Shown here: positions 1 to 6,499 of the stretch, piece after piece
Position numbering within the stretch: the stretch's first letter is position 1
Layout: the number at the start of each line of letters is the position of its first letter
Assembly (NCBI GenBank): GCA_964514385.1
Contig: CAZEQJ010000044.1
Coordinates: 1-22,298 of the forward strand
DNA length: 22,298 bases
Direction: 5' to 3'
From: CAZEQJ01 sp964514385
Lineage (GTDB): Bacteria; Bacteroidota; Bacteroidia; Cytophagales; Cyclobacteriaceae
Program-made: the position numbers and the translations under genes
Notes under the pieces: model-generated
Database searches by the model: none
Seen by the model: only the letters and a program-made list of their open reading frames with translations
Told to the model about the DNA's origin: nothing

Positions 1-112
1 ATTTAATTATTTATAATTTAATCGTATTAGCAAAGATGAAGCAACCCTTCCATTGTCAGTCCCCAACAATATTGGGGAGGAAAGGATGATAGGATGACTT
101 GATTACAATTAT
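1..112 (+). repeat. Dispersed repeat unit A, copy 1
   Basis: An AT-rich opening (ATTTAATTATTTATAATTTA) leads into a conserved middle and the tail GATGACTTGATTACAATTA. The first 55 bases are identical to 6826-6880, and nearly the whole unit matches 2915-3026. It contains a small hairpin, CCCCAA-CAATA-TTGGGG (61-77). In the other two places unit A directly follows units C and B. Those may therefore lie just upstream of the window edge here. Confidence 0.85.
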
Positions 113-202
113 TCTGAGTCTACGATTTCAATAACTGATCTTTAATTAATCTCTTTAAATTCTTATTTTTAACACATGACCACGCGCACAAAATATCAGG
201 TA

Positions 203-249
203 TTTCGCATCAGAGTCTCCGGAAGCTGGATGACTCTGATTGCTCAAAA
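203..249 (+). repeat. Dispersed repeat unit C, copy 1 (hairpin)
   Basis: A 47-bp unit with a perfect 9-bp inverted repeat, ATCAGAGTC (209-217) and GACTCTGAT (232-240), around a 14-nt loop. Related copies lie at 2771-2809, 6500-6546 and 6667-6713. The 6500 copy is nearly identical. The other two have a damaged left arm. Confidence 0.8.
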
Positions 250-254
250 TTTTT

Positions 255-277
255 ACCTGAGGCATAAACCCTCAGGT
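255..277. terminator. Short perfect hairpin, possible terminator
   Basis: ACCTGAGG (255-262) and CCTCAGGT (270-277) form a perfect 8-bp stem with a 7-nt loop. On the plus strand the stem is followed by AGGTCTTTTAG, a weak T-run. On the minus strand it is followed by AAAAATTTT. It could end transcription coming from outside the window or be another repeat-type palindrome. The call is weak. Confidence 0.3.
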
Positions 278-550
278 AGGTCTTTTAGTTGGAGGTTGAA
301 TTTTCCGCTCAATGGAATCTACAACTTGATCGAACTTAACGGTCAATTTGGCATCTCCATATTTTCTCATACCGAATAAAAACAAAAATGAAATTAGATT
401 CCCTAATGGAGATGACTGAAAATCCACCTCATTTTTAAGAACAATCAATGAAGATGATAGAATCAATTCCTGTGGAAAATAATCCAGTACTAATAAAATA
501 TAAGCTGAAGTAAGAGTAGCCTGATAAAAATAAAATTTTTTAAAATATAA
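278..550. other. Non-coding stretch without recognised content
   Basis: AT-rich DNA between the repeats and the first mini-protein promoter. A minus-strand reading frame stays open through it (272-640). It resembles no family I recognise, and its N-terminal end lies antisense to the gene at 600, so I do not call it. I see no RNA gene. Confidence 0.4.
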
Positions 551-582
551 TTTGTTTTTTTTTAATCTTCTATTTAAGTTTA
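551..582 (+). promoter_or_regulatory. Bacteroidota-type promoter for the mini-protein operon
   Basis: TTTG (551-554, -33 element) is followed after 20 nt by TAAGTTTA (575-582). That matches the Bacteroidota -7 consensus TAnnTTTG at every fixed base but the last. Transcription would begin near 588-590, about 10 nt before the ATG at 600. This also rules against the in-frame ATG at 552 as the start. The assignment rests on pattern only. Confidence 0.5.
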
Positions 583-599
583 AACAAAATGCTACACAT

Positions 600-824
600 A
601 TGAAAAAAATATTTTCTGTTATTATTCTTTTAATCGGCATGTTTTCATTGCCAAGCTCAACTAATTCTCAAAGTTTAGAGGATGGTGGAGGTGTTACCTG
701 CTATGCTACATATTCTTCTTGTAGTTGGTTTAGATGTATCGATATTTATCGCTGTATACCACATCAGCCATGTGAATCTGTAAGTGCGAAATATGATTAT
801 ATGGACAGTTCTACTTGTCCATAA
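600..824 (+). CDS. Secreted six-cysteine mini-protein 1
   Basis: A 74-residue protein with a Sec signal peptide: Lys2-Lys3, then a hydrophobic stretch to about residue 17, with likely cleavage near Ser23. The mature part starts QSLEDGGG and carries six cysteines at residues 34, 41, 46, 52, 58 and 73. The ATG at 600 is preferred over an in-frame ATG at 552 because the signal peptide begins there and a promoter-like sequence covers 551-582. It is a tandem paralogue of the gene at 871, sharing SLE-GGG, the WFRC core, the YRC-P segment and SVSAK. The Gly-rich stretch before a Cys-rich core recalls NVEALA-type small exported proteins of Bacteroidota, but no NVEALA motif is present. I do not recognise the family. 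Plausible roles are a disulfide-stabilised secreted peptide, signal or toxin, or a partner of the propeller lipoprotein downstream. Confidence 0.75.
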   Translation: MKKIFSVIILLIGMFSLPSSTNSQSLEDGGGVTCYATYSSCSWFRCIDIYRCIPHQPCESVSAKYDYMDSSTCP

Positions 825-870
825 TTATACCTTATTCATCCATAAAAATTTTTAAGAAAAAAAATTAATT

Positions 871-1089
871 ATGAAAAGTTTATTTATTTCAATAATAGTG
901 GTTATCTCAATGATTTTACCTAATTTATCAAACTCCCAGAGCCTTGAGGGCGGAGGTGAAATTACTTGTTATTCATCTGTTGAAAGTTGTAAATGGTTTA
1001 GATGCACAAACGTTTATAGATGTGTTCCAAATGATGACTGCATATCTGTAAGCGCAAAAAATTGGCTTGATCCCTATTCATGCCCATGA
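871..1089 (+). CDS. Secreted six-cysteine mini-protein 2
   Basis: A 72-residue paralogue of the preceding gene, 46 bp downstream on the same strand, so probably one transcript. It has a Sec signal peptide (Lys2, hydrophobic residues 4-17, likely cleavage after Asn-Ser near residue 22). The mature protein starts QSLEGGGE. Cysteines are at residues 33, 40, 45, 51, 57 and 71. Spacing equals the first copy except that the last interval is one residue shorter. Conserved features are WFRC, V/I-YRC-x-P and SVSAK. Residues between cysteines differ more (SSVES versus ATYSS; NDD versus HQP), as expected for a fixed fold with a variable surface. An even cysteine count and extracytoplasmic export suggest three disulfides. 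Function is unknown. Confidence 0.75.
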   Translation: MKSLFISIIVVISMILPNLSNSQSLEGGGEITCYSSVESCKWFRCTNVYRCVPNDDCISVSAKNWLDPYSCP

Positions 1090-1100
1090 TTTTAATTTAT

Positions 1101-1138
1101 AGGGAGGGTGTAAGTATAGCTCTCCTTAATTACTCCCT
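1101..1138 (+). promoter_or_regulatory. Weak stem between mini-protein 2 and the propeller gene
   Basis: AGGGAG (1101-1106) can pair with CTCCCT (1133-1138). GGGAGG can alternatively pair with CTCTCC (about 1120-1125). No T-run follows. It might attenuate read-through or shield the mini-protein mRNA 3' end, but it could be chance. Confidence 0.2.
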
Positions 1139-1146
1139 TTAGAATA

Positions 1147-2139
1147 ATGAAAATTATCTTAATCATATTAACAATAGCTCTTATTATTTTATCCTGTGGT
1201 AATGAAGAGAAAAAAGTAGTGAAGAATCAATTGGTAGATACACTTTTTTACGAATCCTTTTATACAGAGGAGATGCTTTATTTACCAACTTCTAGTCTCA
1301 TCAATAAAAATAAATTGTATATCTATGATCAAATTGATTCACCGATAATTAAAGTTTATGATTTTCCAAAAATTAAATACTCTACTAGTTTCGGTAGAAC
1401 AGGAAGAGGTCCAGAGGATTTAATGTTGACCACATCGAATGAATTTTTTCACATAGAAAATAAGTTATACATACCTAGTAATAATTCTGTAAAAATATTC
1501 GAGGAAGAGGAATATATAGATACTTGGCTACTGCCTTCAAAAGATACTCCTTTAAATAAATTGACCCCAATAAACAATCGTTATTATGCATCAGAAAATA
1601 TATCCTCTGATGTATATCAGGAATTTGAGTTTTTTATGATCGACTCTAAAACAGGTAGTATTTCTAATTATTTCAGTATTATCCCTAATTATGAAGAAGA
1701 TTTAGATTTCAAGACAAGAAGAATTTTGTCGAGCAAACTTACCACTAGCAGCCCAAAAAGAGGTTTAATGGCAATATTTTATATTTTCCATAATAATTGG
1801 AAGATTTATGACGTGAGTGGAAACGAAATTTTTAATTCCATAGAAGGCGAAATTAAAAATAACTTCCATCCTTACGATCCAAGTGAGAATCTAGTTTACT
1901 TTATGGATTGTTATTCAAATAGTGATGAAATTTATACTATTTCATTATTTAAGACTGAAAAAGATATTGAAAGTTTTTTTTATCCAAGTTTAAAAATATT
2001 CGATTGGAGCGGTGAATTAAAAAATGAATTTATCTTAGACACTTGTATAACTCATATTAGTGTTGATGAAGAAGGTGAATATTTAGTTGGTACTCATGTT
2101 AACAATTCAAATACTATATACAGATGGCAACTTCAATAA
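1147..2139 (+). CDS. Six-bladed beta-propeller lipoprotein
   Basis: A 330-residue lipoprotein with signal peptide MKIILIILTIALIILSC. Cys17 would be lipidated, placing the protein at the inner or outer membrane. The body is made of repeated beta-strand blocks such as LYIYDQ, KVYDFP and KIYDVSGNEIF. It has the FGRTGRGPEDL segment (about residues 83-93), matching the G-x-G-P-x-E hallmark of Bacteroidota TolB-like/BF3164-like and DUF5128 six-bladed propellers. The same hallmark occurs in the lipoproteins at 4072 and 5208. It starts 57 bp after mini-protein 2, so cotranscription is likely, and the next gene overlaps its 3' end by 16 bp. No catalytic residues are evident. The fold usually binds ligands or partner proteins. 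It is much more AT-rich than the propeller genes at 4072 and 5208, suggesting a separate origin. Confidence 0.8.
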   Translation: MKIILIILTIALIILSCGNEEKKVVKNQLVDTLFYESFYTEEMLYLPTSSLINKNKLYIYDQIDSPIIKVYDFPKIKYSTSFGRTGRGPEDLMLTTSNEFFHIENKLYIPSNNSVKIFEEEEYIDTWLLPSKDTPLNKLTPINNRYYASENISSDVYQEFEFFMIDSKTGSISNYFSIIPNYEEDLDFKTRRILSSKLTTSSPKRGLMAIFYIFHNNWKIYDVSGNEIFNSIEGEIKNNFHPYDPSENLVYFMDCYSNSDEIYTISLFKTEKDIESFFYPSLKIFDWSGELKNEFILDTCITHISVDEEGEYLVGTHVNNSNTIYRWQLQ

Positions 2140-2654
2140 TTTACTTAGTTTATACTTTTATGTTAATAAGTATTGATTCACAATTAATATATGAAAATAG
2201 TTATTTATACGTAGAATTTGGAGATAACTGGCAATCATTAAACGGCGATTTAAATACTGAATATTTTATCAATTCTTCTGGTGTTAAGACATCCAATTTA
2301 TACTTTAAATATTCTGATGAAAAGAATACGCAAACTTGTACAATAATCTTATATGATTTATCAAATACTACAAGTAGTGACATCATCAAATCTTCCAAGT
2401 TGTTTAGAAATGGTATTGCAGAAACAATCAATTCAAGAGATATATATTTAGACCAAAGAGTTTTAAAAAATAATCAAGGTATAGAAGAAAGATTATTTAT
2501 TAAAACATATACTTGGATAGACGAAAAAACAAAAATTCAAGTGGTTGTATCATTTAATCACACCGAAAACATTAGCGTGTCAAGATATAATTATGACACC
2601 CTTTTACATGAGACTATTTTAAGGTCATTAACTATAAAGAAACCATTCAACTAA
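2124..2654 (+). CDS. Unknown exported protein downstream of the propeller gene
   Basis: A 176-residue protein overlapping the propeller gene by 16 bp in another frame, which suggests translational coupling. The first 20 residues are hydrophobic (MATSIIYLVYTFMLISIDSQ) and may form a signal peptide or anchor, although the positive charge normal at the N-terminus is missing. An alternative ATG at 2160 would remove most of this segment. The rest alternates beta strands and polar turns. There is an aromatic LYVEFGDNWQSL segment near residue 30 and a C-terminal helix-like end. This layout loosely resembles small PsbP/Mog1-like periplasmic domains, but I see no diagnostic motif and claim no family. 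It has a single cysteine and the same AT-rich composition as its upstream neighbours, so it belongs to the same inserted group. Confidence 0.6.
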   Translation: MATSIIYLVYTFMLISIDSQLIYENSYLYVEFGDNWQSLNGDLNTEYFINSSGVKTSNLYFKYSDEKNTQTCTIILYDLSNTTSSDIIKSSKLFRNGIAETINSRDIYLDQRVLKNNQGIEERLFIKTYTWIDEKTKIQVVVSFNHTENISVSRYNYDTLLHETILRSLTIKKPFN

Positions 2655-2770
2655 ATTTTGTTATTTTTTTTGAAAAATTTTTACAAGATTCTCTTCTTCA
2701 GAGTCGTTTTTCTCTAGTTCCCGTTTGCAACGAGGACTAAATTAGCCAAGTGTTTGTAACGCCTATCCCT
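2655..2770. other. Spacer before the composite repeat
   Basis: Non-coding. It holds a T-rich stretch just after the stop codon (about 2658-2685) with weak self-complementarity (AAATTTT against GAAAAATTT), which may end the group 1 transcript. An imperfect palindrome around CCCGTTTGCAACGAGG (about 2720-2735) follows. I see no gene. Confidence 0.4.
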
Positions 2771-2809
2771 TACAGTCTCCTGAAGCTGGATGACTCTTAT
2801 TGCTCAAAT
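2771..2809 (+). repeat. Dispersed repeat unit C, copy 2 (degenerate)
   Basis: Matches the 3' part of unit C (TCTCCTGAAGCTGGATGACT, then TTATTGCTCAAAT). The left arm of the C hairpin is lost. Units B and A follow directly, as they do at 6667-6930. Confidence 0.75.
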
Positions 2810-2812
2810 AAT

Positions 2813-2898
2813 GTCTGAATCCAGATTTACAGGATGATAGGATGACAGGATTACCAACCATCCTCAAATCAATTCACCCTGCAAATCCTGATTCAGAC
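2813..2898 (+). repeat. Dispersed repeat unit B, copy 1 (86-bp palindromic element)
   Basis: An 86-bp element bounded by GTCTGAATC (2813-2821) and GATTCAGAC (2890-2898). The arms pair over about 25 nt with four mismatches, and the centre contains repeated GGATGA/GGATGACAGGATTACC words. The copy at 6717-6802 has the same length and nearly the same sequence. The size and palindromic ends fit a REP-like or MITE-like element. No reading frame is associated. Confidence 0.8.
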
Positions 2899-2914
2899 AG
2901 AAATGATATTTCCT

Positions 2915-3035
2915 ATTTAATTATTTATAATTTAATCGTATTAGCAAAGATGACGCAACCTTCCATTGTCAGTCCCCAACAATATTGGGGAGGGAAGGAT
3001 GATGGATGACTTGATTACAATTATAATTTTTGAAT
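2915..3035 (+). repeat. Dispersed repeat unit A, copy 2
   Basis: Same unit as 1-112, with the CCCCAA-CAATA-TTGGGG hairpin at 2974-2990 and small indels (GATGACGCAACC for GATGAAGCAACCC). The tail TTATAATTTTTGAATAGA is shared with the copy at 6826-6930. It lies about 115 bp upstream of the antitoxin gene. Confidence 0.85.
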
Positions 3036-3101
3036 AGAATTTTCGGCTTACAAAAAACAGATCGGACTCCCTAAAAAGCATGTTCAACAAAAACTCAAAT
3101 A

Positions 3102-3133
3102 TATACGTATAAATATGCAATAGTAGTACGTAT
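3102..3133 (+). promoter_or_regulatory. Candidate operator of the toxin-antitoxin operon
   Basis: Two TACGTAT boxes (3104-3110 and 3127-3133) lie 23 bp apart, about two helical turns. The first is inside the perfect palindrome TATACGTATA (3102-3111). Short, phased, palindromic boxes just upstream of a ribbon-helix-helix-type antitoxin gene fit autoregulation by the antitoxin. Binding is inferred from position and pattern only. Confidence 0.45.
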
Positions 3134-3150
3134 TTACTTATCTTTAAAAT

Positions 3151-3399
3151 ATGGATTCAAAACTAACATTGAAGCTTAATGCAGATGTAATTGCGAAAGC
3201 AAAGAGATATGCCAAAGAAAATAACAGTAGTCTTTCGCGAATGATAGAAGCTTATCTTCTCCAATTAACAAATAATAAGCCTACAGAAGAAATCAAGATA
3301 TCCCCATTTGTAAAAAGCCTTCAGTCGGGTGTTCAAATTCCAAATGAGTTATCGGACAAAGATATCTACCGAAAATACCTGAAAGAAAAATATAAATGA
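3151..3399 (+). CDS. Antitoxin, DUF6364 / ribbon-helix-helix type
   Basis: An 82-residue protein that should bind and neutralise the PIN toxin encoded directly downstream and repress their shared promoter. Residues 4-40 fit a ribbon-helix-helix DNA-binding unit: strand KLTLKLN, helix ADVIAKAKRYAKENN, then the SSLSRMIEAYLLQL helix. The residues after about 45 are polar and end in a basic, aromatic tail (KDIYRKYLKEKYK), typical of the toxin-binding part. The wording closely matches DUF6364 antitoxins common in Bacteroidota. The stop codon overlaps the toxin start by 4 nt, so translation is probably coupled. Repeat A lies upstream, which fits a mobile or stabilising cassette. Confidence 0.8.
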   Translation: MDSKLTLKLNADVIAKAKRYAKENNSSLSRMIEAYLLQLTNNKPTEEIKISPFVKSLQSGVQIPNELSDKDIYRKYLKEKYK

Positions 3400-3815
3400 A
3401 AAAGAGAGTGTTTTTGGATACAAATGTTATGCTGGACATTCTTGGTGAAAGGGAGATCTTTTATGACGATGCAGCCCGTATTCTCTCCTTATCGGATGAA
3501 AAAAAATTAACTGCCTTTACCTCAGTAATGTCATATCCAACAATCTATTATTTATTATCAAAATACGAAAAAGAATCGATTGTGCGCTCTAAATTAGTTG
3601 GATTTAAGAGCATTACAGAAACATGTGAGCTTACAAATTCAATTCTTGAACACAGTTTAATGTCTTCATTCAAGGATGTTGAAGATGCGATTCAATATTA
3701 CTCTGCTCTTGATACAAACTGTGATGTTTTAATCACACGAAATGAAAAGGACTTTAAGAATGCTGTTATCCCCATACAAAGTCCCAAAGCCTTTTTATCC
3801 AGCCTGAAAAATTAA
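3396..3815 (+). CDS. PIN-domain toxin (VapC-like ribonuclease)
   Basis: A 139-residue PIN-domain protein, the usual length for VapC-like toxins. These are Mg-dependent endoribonucleases that cut tRNA or rRNA and stop growth. Visible metal-site residues are Asp8 in FLDTNVMLD, Asp97 in DVEDAIQY, and Asp110 with the ITRNEKDF segment (Asn116, Asp119). The usual glutamate after the first helix is not obvious in TSVMSYPTIYY, as in several Bacteroidota PIN toxins. The gene overlaps the antitoxin by 4 bp (ATGA). The frame is intact with no sign of inactivation. The RNA target cannot be predicted from sequence. Symbol withheld because the family is PIN_3-like rather than a clearly named vapC. Confidence 0.85.
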   Translation: MKKRVFLDTNVMLDILGEREIFYDDAARILSLSDEKKLTAFTSVMSYPTIYYLLSKYEKESIVRSKLVGFKSITETCELTNSILEHSLMSSFKDVEDAIQYYSALDTNCDVLITRNEKDFKNAVIPIQSPKAFLSSLKN

Positions 3816-3941
3816 ATAGTGTTAATAGATCCCTGAGCCCAGCCCGTCCGCCGCCTGGTGGAAAGGGTCGGGAGACTTGAAAAATAGCAACAATTTCAGG
3901 TCACAAGGCATCATTAACTTTCCGTTCAGGTTTTGTAAGCC

Positions 3942-3973
3942 TTGGAGCAAACGCAGATAATGTTTTATCTTTA
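3942..3973 (+). promoter_or_regulatory. Possible promoter upstream of the propeller pair
   Basis: TTG (3942-3944) is followed after 21 nt by TATCTTTA (3966-3973), which matches TAnnTTTG except at the last base. It would give a leader of roughly 90 nt before the ATG at 4072. Weak, pattern-only call. Confidence 0.3.
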
Positions 3974-3974
3974 A

Positions 3975-4070
3975 ACTAGGATAAATAACTTACGGGAGGA
4001 ATTCTTTACGATGGTTGCCGATTATAAACTCGAAGGTAACCCTATGGTCCCCATCACCAAACTCAAATAA
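3975..4070 (+). pseudogene. C-terminal remnant of a six-bladed propeller gene
   Basis: An open stretch with no start of its own that ends VADYKLEGNPMVPITKLK, followed by a stop 1 nt before the next gene's ATG. This matches the ends of the neighbouring propeller proteins: LEDNPVFLVGRLK at the end of the 4072 gene, and DDANPVIFVFKLK near the end of the 5208 gene. It also has LREEF upstream, comparable to LKQFREM in the latter. Stops occur in this frame just upstream (3972, 3936, 3915). It is therefore best read as the tail of a deleted propeller gene that once preceded the intact one. An internal ATG at 4011 with GGGAGGA before it could still yield a 19-residue peptide. Confidence 0.5.
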
Positions 4071-4071
4071 C

Positions 4072-5184
4072 ATGAAAATTCAATTAACATTAGCATCCCT
4101 TTTTTACATCCTGATGACTTCTTGTTCACCTGAAAAAGGGGAATCTGAAAATCAACTGATGATCCTCGATATTGAAGGGGAATACCCAACGGTTTCTTAT
4201 CAACTATCTGATTTCATGACTGACCCCAGAGTGATAACGCTGGAGACCAATGACAGCATTCCGGTCGGCTCAATGCGTGCGTTACCCTATGTCGGTGAAA
4301 ATATCATACTTACGTTCGATCAGCAAAAAATTATGCTATTTGATGCGGAAGGTAATTTCATCCGGCAGGTTGCCAATGCAGGGAAAGGACCAGGTGAATT
4401 TCAGTATTTCAGTTCCTATTCCGTGAATGAAGATGAGACCGAGCTGTATGTACCGGCATCAACCGGTATCTTAGTCTACAACCTGCAGCAAAAGGGATTT
4501 GAAAAAATTAAACTACCTTTTTACCTGGAGTCATTTTATTTAGCTGATAATCACTTTATCGTTCCTAAACTATCCAGAGATTCGATTCAACTTTTTTACG
4601 TAGACCGAATAAGTCATGAGGTGGTAGACAACCAATTCATCACGCCATATGAAATTGTTGAAGGCTCAACCTTTAACGGCCTGAGTTCTGATAAATTTAT
4701 CAGTGACGGTAGTTTTCTATTTTTTCAATCCGGTATGGTGGATACCATTTACAAATATAAAAATGAAACCTTTTCACCTTCGTTTGCAGTCATACCAGAC
4801 TACACCGTAATGCAGGGTAAGCCATCTGAAGGATATACTTACAGCATACTTACAGGATTTAATAACAAGTTGTGGGTCTATGCCAATGGTTTTAAATATG
4901 AAGTAGAAGAAAATGGCAGCCGAATTGGCAATAATGGCAATCGGAAGGTTTTTGAATTGAATACCGAATCCAGTGAGATTGTTGAGATTACTGAAATCAC
5001 AAACGATTTGCTGGATGACTCCCCACTGGACGCCTACCGCATTCAGGTGAATAATGGGATGGTTTATGTGCACTATTCTCCGGTCGACTGGCTTGAAAAA
5101 ACGGTTGATATGGAGACTGATATAGATCTTCCTGCTGTTGATTTAGAGGATAATCCGGTTTTTTTGGTGGGGAGGTTGAAGTAA
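4072..5184 (+). CDS. Six-bladed beta-propeller lipoprotein (DUF5128 type)
   Basis: A 370-residue lipoprotein. The start at ATG 4072 is chosen because the signal peptide MKIQLTLASLFYILMTSC begins there, with Cys18 as the lipidation site. A longer reading from TTG at 4015 adds residues that do not resemble a signal peptide. The opening VSYQLSDFMTDPRVITLETND corresponds to the D-x-x-x-V-x-P/T-LET segment of DUF5128 propellers. The NAGKGPGEFQ segment carries the G-x-G-P-x-E hallmark. Repeated F-D-A-E-G-N-F and YKYKNETF-like strands follow. The family is common in Bacteroidota near small exported peptides and surface systems, with no established enzymatic role. It lies 23 bp upstream of a homologous but broken gene, so the pair are tandem relatives. 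Confidence 0.82.
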   Translation: MKIQLTLASLFYILMTSCSPEKGESENQLMILDIEGEYPTVSYQLSDFMTDPRVITLETNDSIPVGSMRALPYVGENIILTFDQQKIMLFDAEGNFIRQVANAGKGPGEFQYFSSYSVNEDETELYVPASTGILVYNLQQKGFEKIKLPFYLESFYLADNHFIVPKLSRDSIQLFYVDRISHEVVDNQFITPYEIVEGSTFNGLSSDKFISDGSFLFFQSGMVDTIYKYKNETFSPSFAVIPDYTVMQGKPSEGYTYSILTGFNNKLWVYANGFKYEVEENGSRIGNNGNRKVFELNTESSEIVEITEITNDLLDDSPLDAYRIQVNNGMVYVHYSPVDWLEKTVDMETDIDLPAVDLEDNPVFLVGRLK

Positions 5185-5207
5185 AAAAGATACTAATATA
5201 GTAAACT

Positions 5208-5873
5208 ATGAAAACACTAATCTGTCTCTTCTTTTCCTCATTTTTTCTTTTTTCATGTGCAAAAAAAGAAACAAAAACGGATGCATTACCTGTTCTTGAT
5301 CTCAATACATTATCTGAGGACTCCGTCATTGTCAATTTATCATCCTTGATCGATGATTTTTATGTAATACCGCTGGAAACCTCCGAAAAATCGTTATTCA
5401 GTTATGTCAATTATTTCAATATCTGCGGTGACTATATACTGGCGGGTACACAGGAGTTTCCAGGCCCTGCCCGGTTATACCGTTTTGATTGGGAAGGTAA
5501 TTTTATCAATGAGATAGGTCATCCCGGCAATGGTCCTGGTGAGCATACCGGTTATGCACAAACACTCTGCAACTGTTATCCTGAAGAGGACAGGGTTGAG
5601 GTGAAATGGTTCGGTGATATTCAACTATTTAATTTTGAAGGCAAACACCTTGGAAATCTGAAAACACCAGAAGACGTATACAACCTGTACCGGTTTTCAG
5701 ATTCTGTGTGGTTTAGCAGTGGCAGCCTGGCAGCATACCCGTTTCGCCCTATGGATTCGCTTGCACTGGTGTTTTTTGATCAGGATGGAGCAATCCTGAA
5801 TGATATAAAAAGACAGAACTATCCATCCGGTAAAAAGGCGTTTTCACCAATTAGTTTTGGCTCTTCTATATAG
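5208..5873 (+). pseudogene. Six-bladed propeller lipoprotein, 5' part, cut by in-frame TAG
   Basis: The first 221 codons of a propeller lipoprotein. It has signal peptide MKTLICLFFSSFFLFSC with a good lipobox (LFSC, Cys17), the strong DUF5128 segment IDDFYVIPLETSEKSLF, and the GHPGNGPGEH hallmark. Translation ends at a TAG (5871-5873) after FGSSI. The reading frame continues without a shift in the next entry. The full frame of about 408 codons fits the family, and this piece alone lacks roughly the last three blades. The truncated product might still be exported but is unlikely to close the propeller ring. Upstream, 23 bp separate it from the intact homologue. Confidence 0.75.
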
Positions 5874-6434
5874 ATGTACGACGGTCGCTGGCAATTTTAC
5901 TCCGATACCATGGATACGCTTTATACCGTATCACAGGATAAACTTGAACCTCGTATTGTGTTTAAGCATACAAACAAGCATATGCCCTATAACCAGCTGA
6001 TAGACAACCCTGACGAGCTTATAGGTGATTATACGTTATCTGTAGCAGGAGAATTTGGGGACTATTTCCTGTTTACCAGACGTATCCTGACCAAACTGGA
6101 GGTAAATCAGTTTGAGGGCCGATGGGGTGGGAGTCATCGATTCGATGATAAACTGATTCATGTTTCCAAAGACCAATTCAAGCCGACCCAAATTGCTATA
6201 AACGATGATATATTCCATATATTCAGTGAGGTTATTCCCCAGGCGATGAACTGGGATGGTAACAGTTTGTGGTTTGCGCTTCACCCACCTGTAATTCGGG
6301 AGCTGCTGGAGAGCCTTGAGTTAGATATAGAGCACAAAAGGGCTGCTGACTGGTTGAAGCAATTCAGGGAAATGCCGGATGATGCCAATCCGGTTATCTT
6401 TGTTTTTAAACTCAAGGATGAGTTTGAAATCTAA
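5874..6434 (+). pseudogene. Six-bladed propeller lipoprotein, 3' part
   Basis: The same frame resumes at the codon after the TAG and runs 186 codons. MYDGRWQFYSDTMDTLYTV aligns with ISDGSFLFFQSGMVDTIYKY in the intact homologue. The end DDANPVIFVFKLKDEFEI is the usual family C-terminus. There is no signal peptide, so if translated from the ATG at 5874 it would stay in the cytoplasm. Coding character is intact on both sides of the stop, so the mutation is recent, a base-call error, or suppressed. Replacing TAG by TAT or TAC (Tyr) restores an unbroken gene. Confidence 0.75.
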
Positions 6435-6499
6435 ATTAAAGAAGATCACTACAGTCATTTAGGACCTCGGAATGGGAAGGGTCGATTAACATGATAGAT

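Noticed and set aside
176..379. Plus-strand frame of 67 codons
   Set aside because: It is read through repeat unit C and the 255-277 hairpin, and has no family resemblance.
552..599. Longer start for mini-protein 1
   Set aside because: It lies within the promoter-like sequence and adds residues in front of a complete signal peptide.
272..640. Minus-strand open frame of 122 codons ending in KFDQVVDSIERKIQPPTKRPT
   Set aside because: The N-terminal part is antisense to the first mini-protein gene, there is no promoter or family match, and the composition is that of AT-rich DNA. The last third looks somewhat protein-like and ends in a hairpin, so it could be a gene scrap, but the support is too weak.
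3828..3880. Possible group II intron domain V in the GC-rich block after the toxin gene
   Set aside because: It starts GAGCCC and has a GGTGGAAA-like loop, but the closing GGTTC strand and the length of domain V are missing, and no reverse transcriptase is near.
4015..4071. Longer TTG start for the intact propeller gene
   Set aside because: The extra residues come from another frame of the upstream propeller remnant and would hide a good lipoprotein signal peptide starting at 4072.
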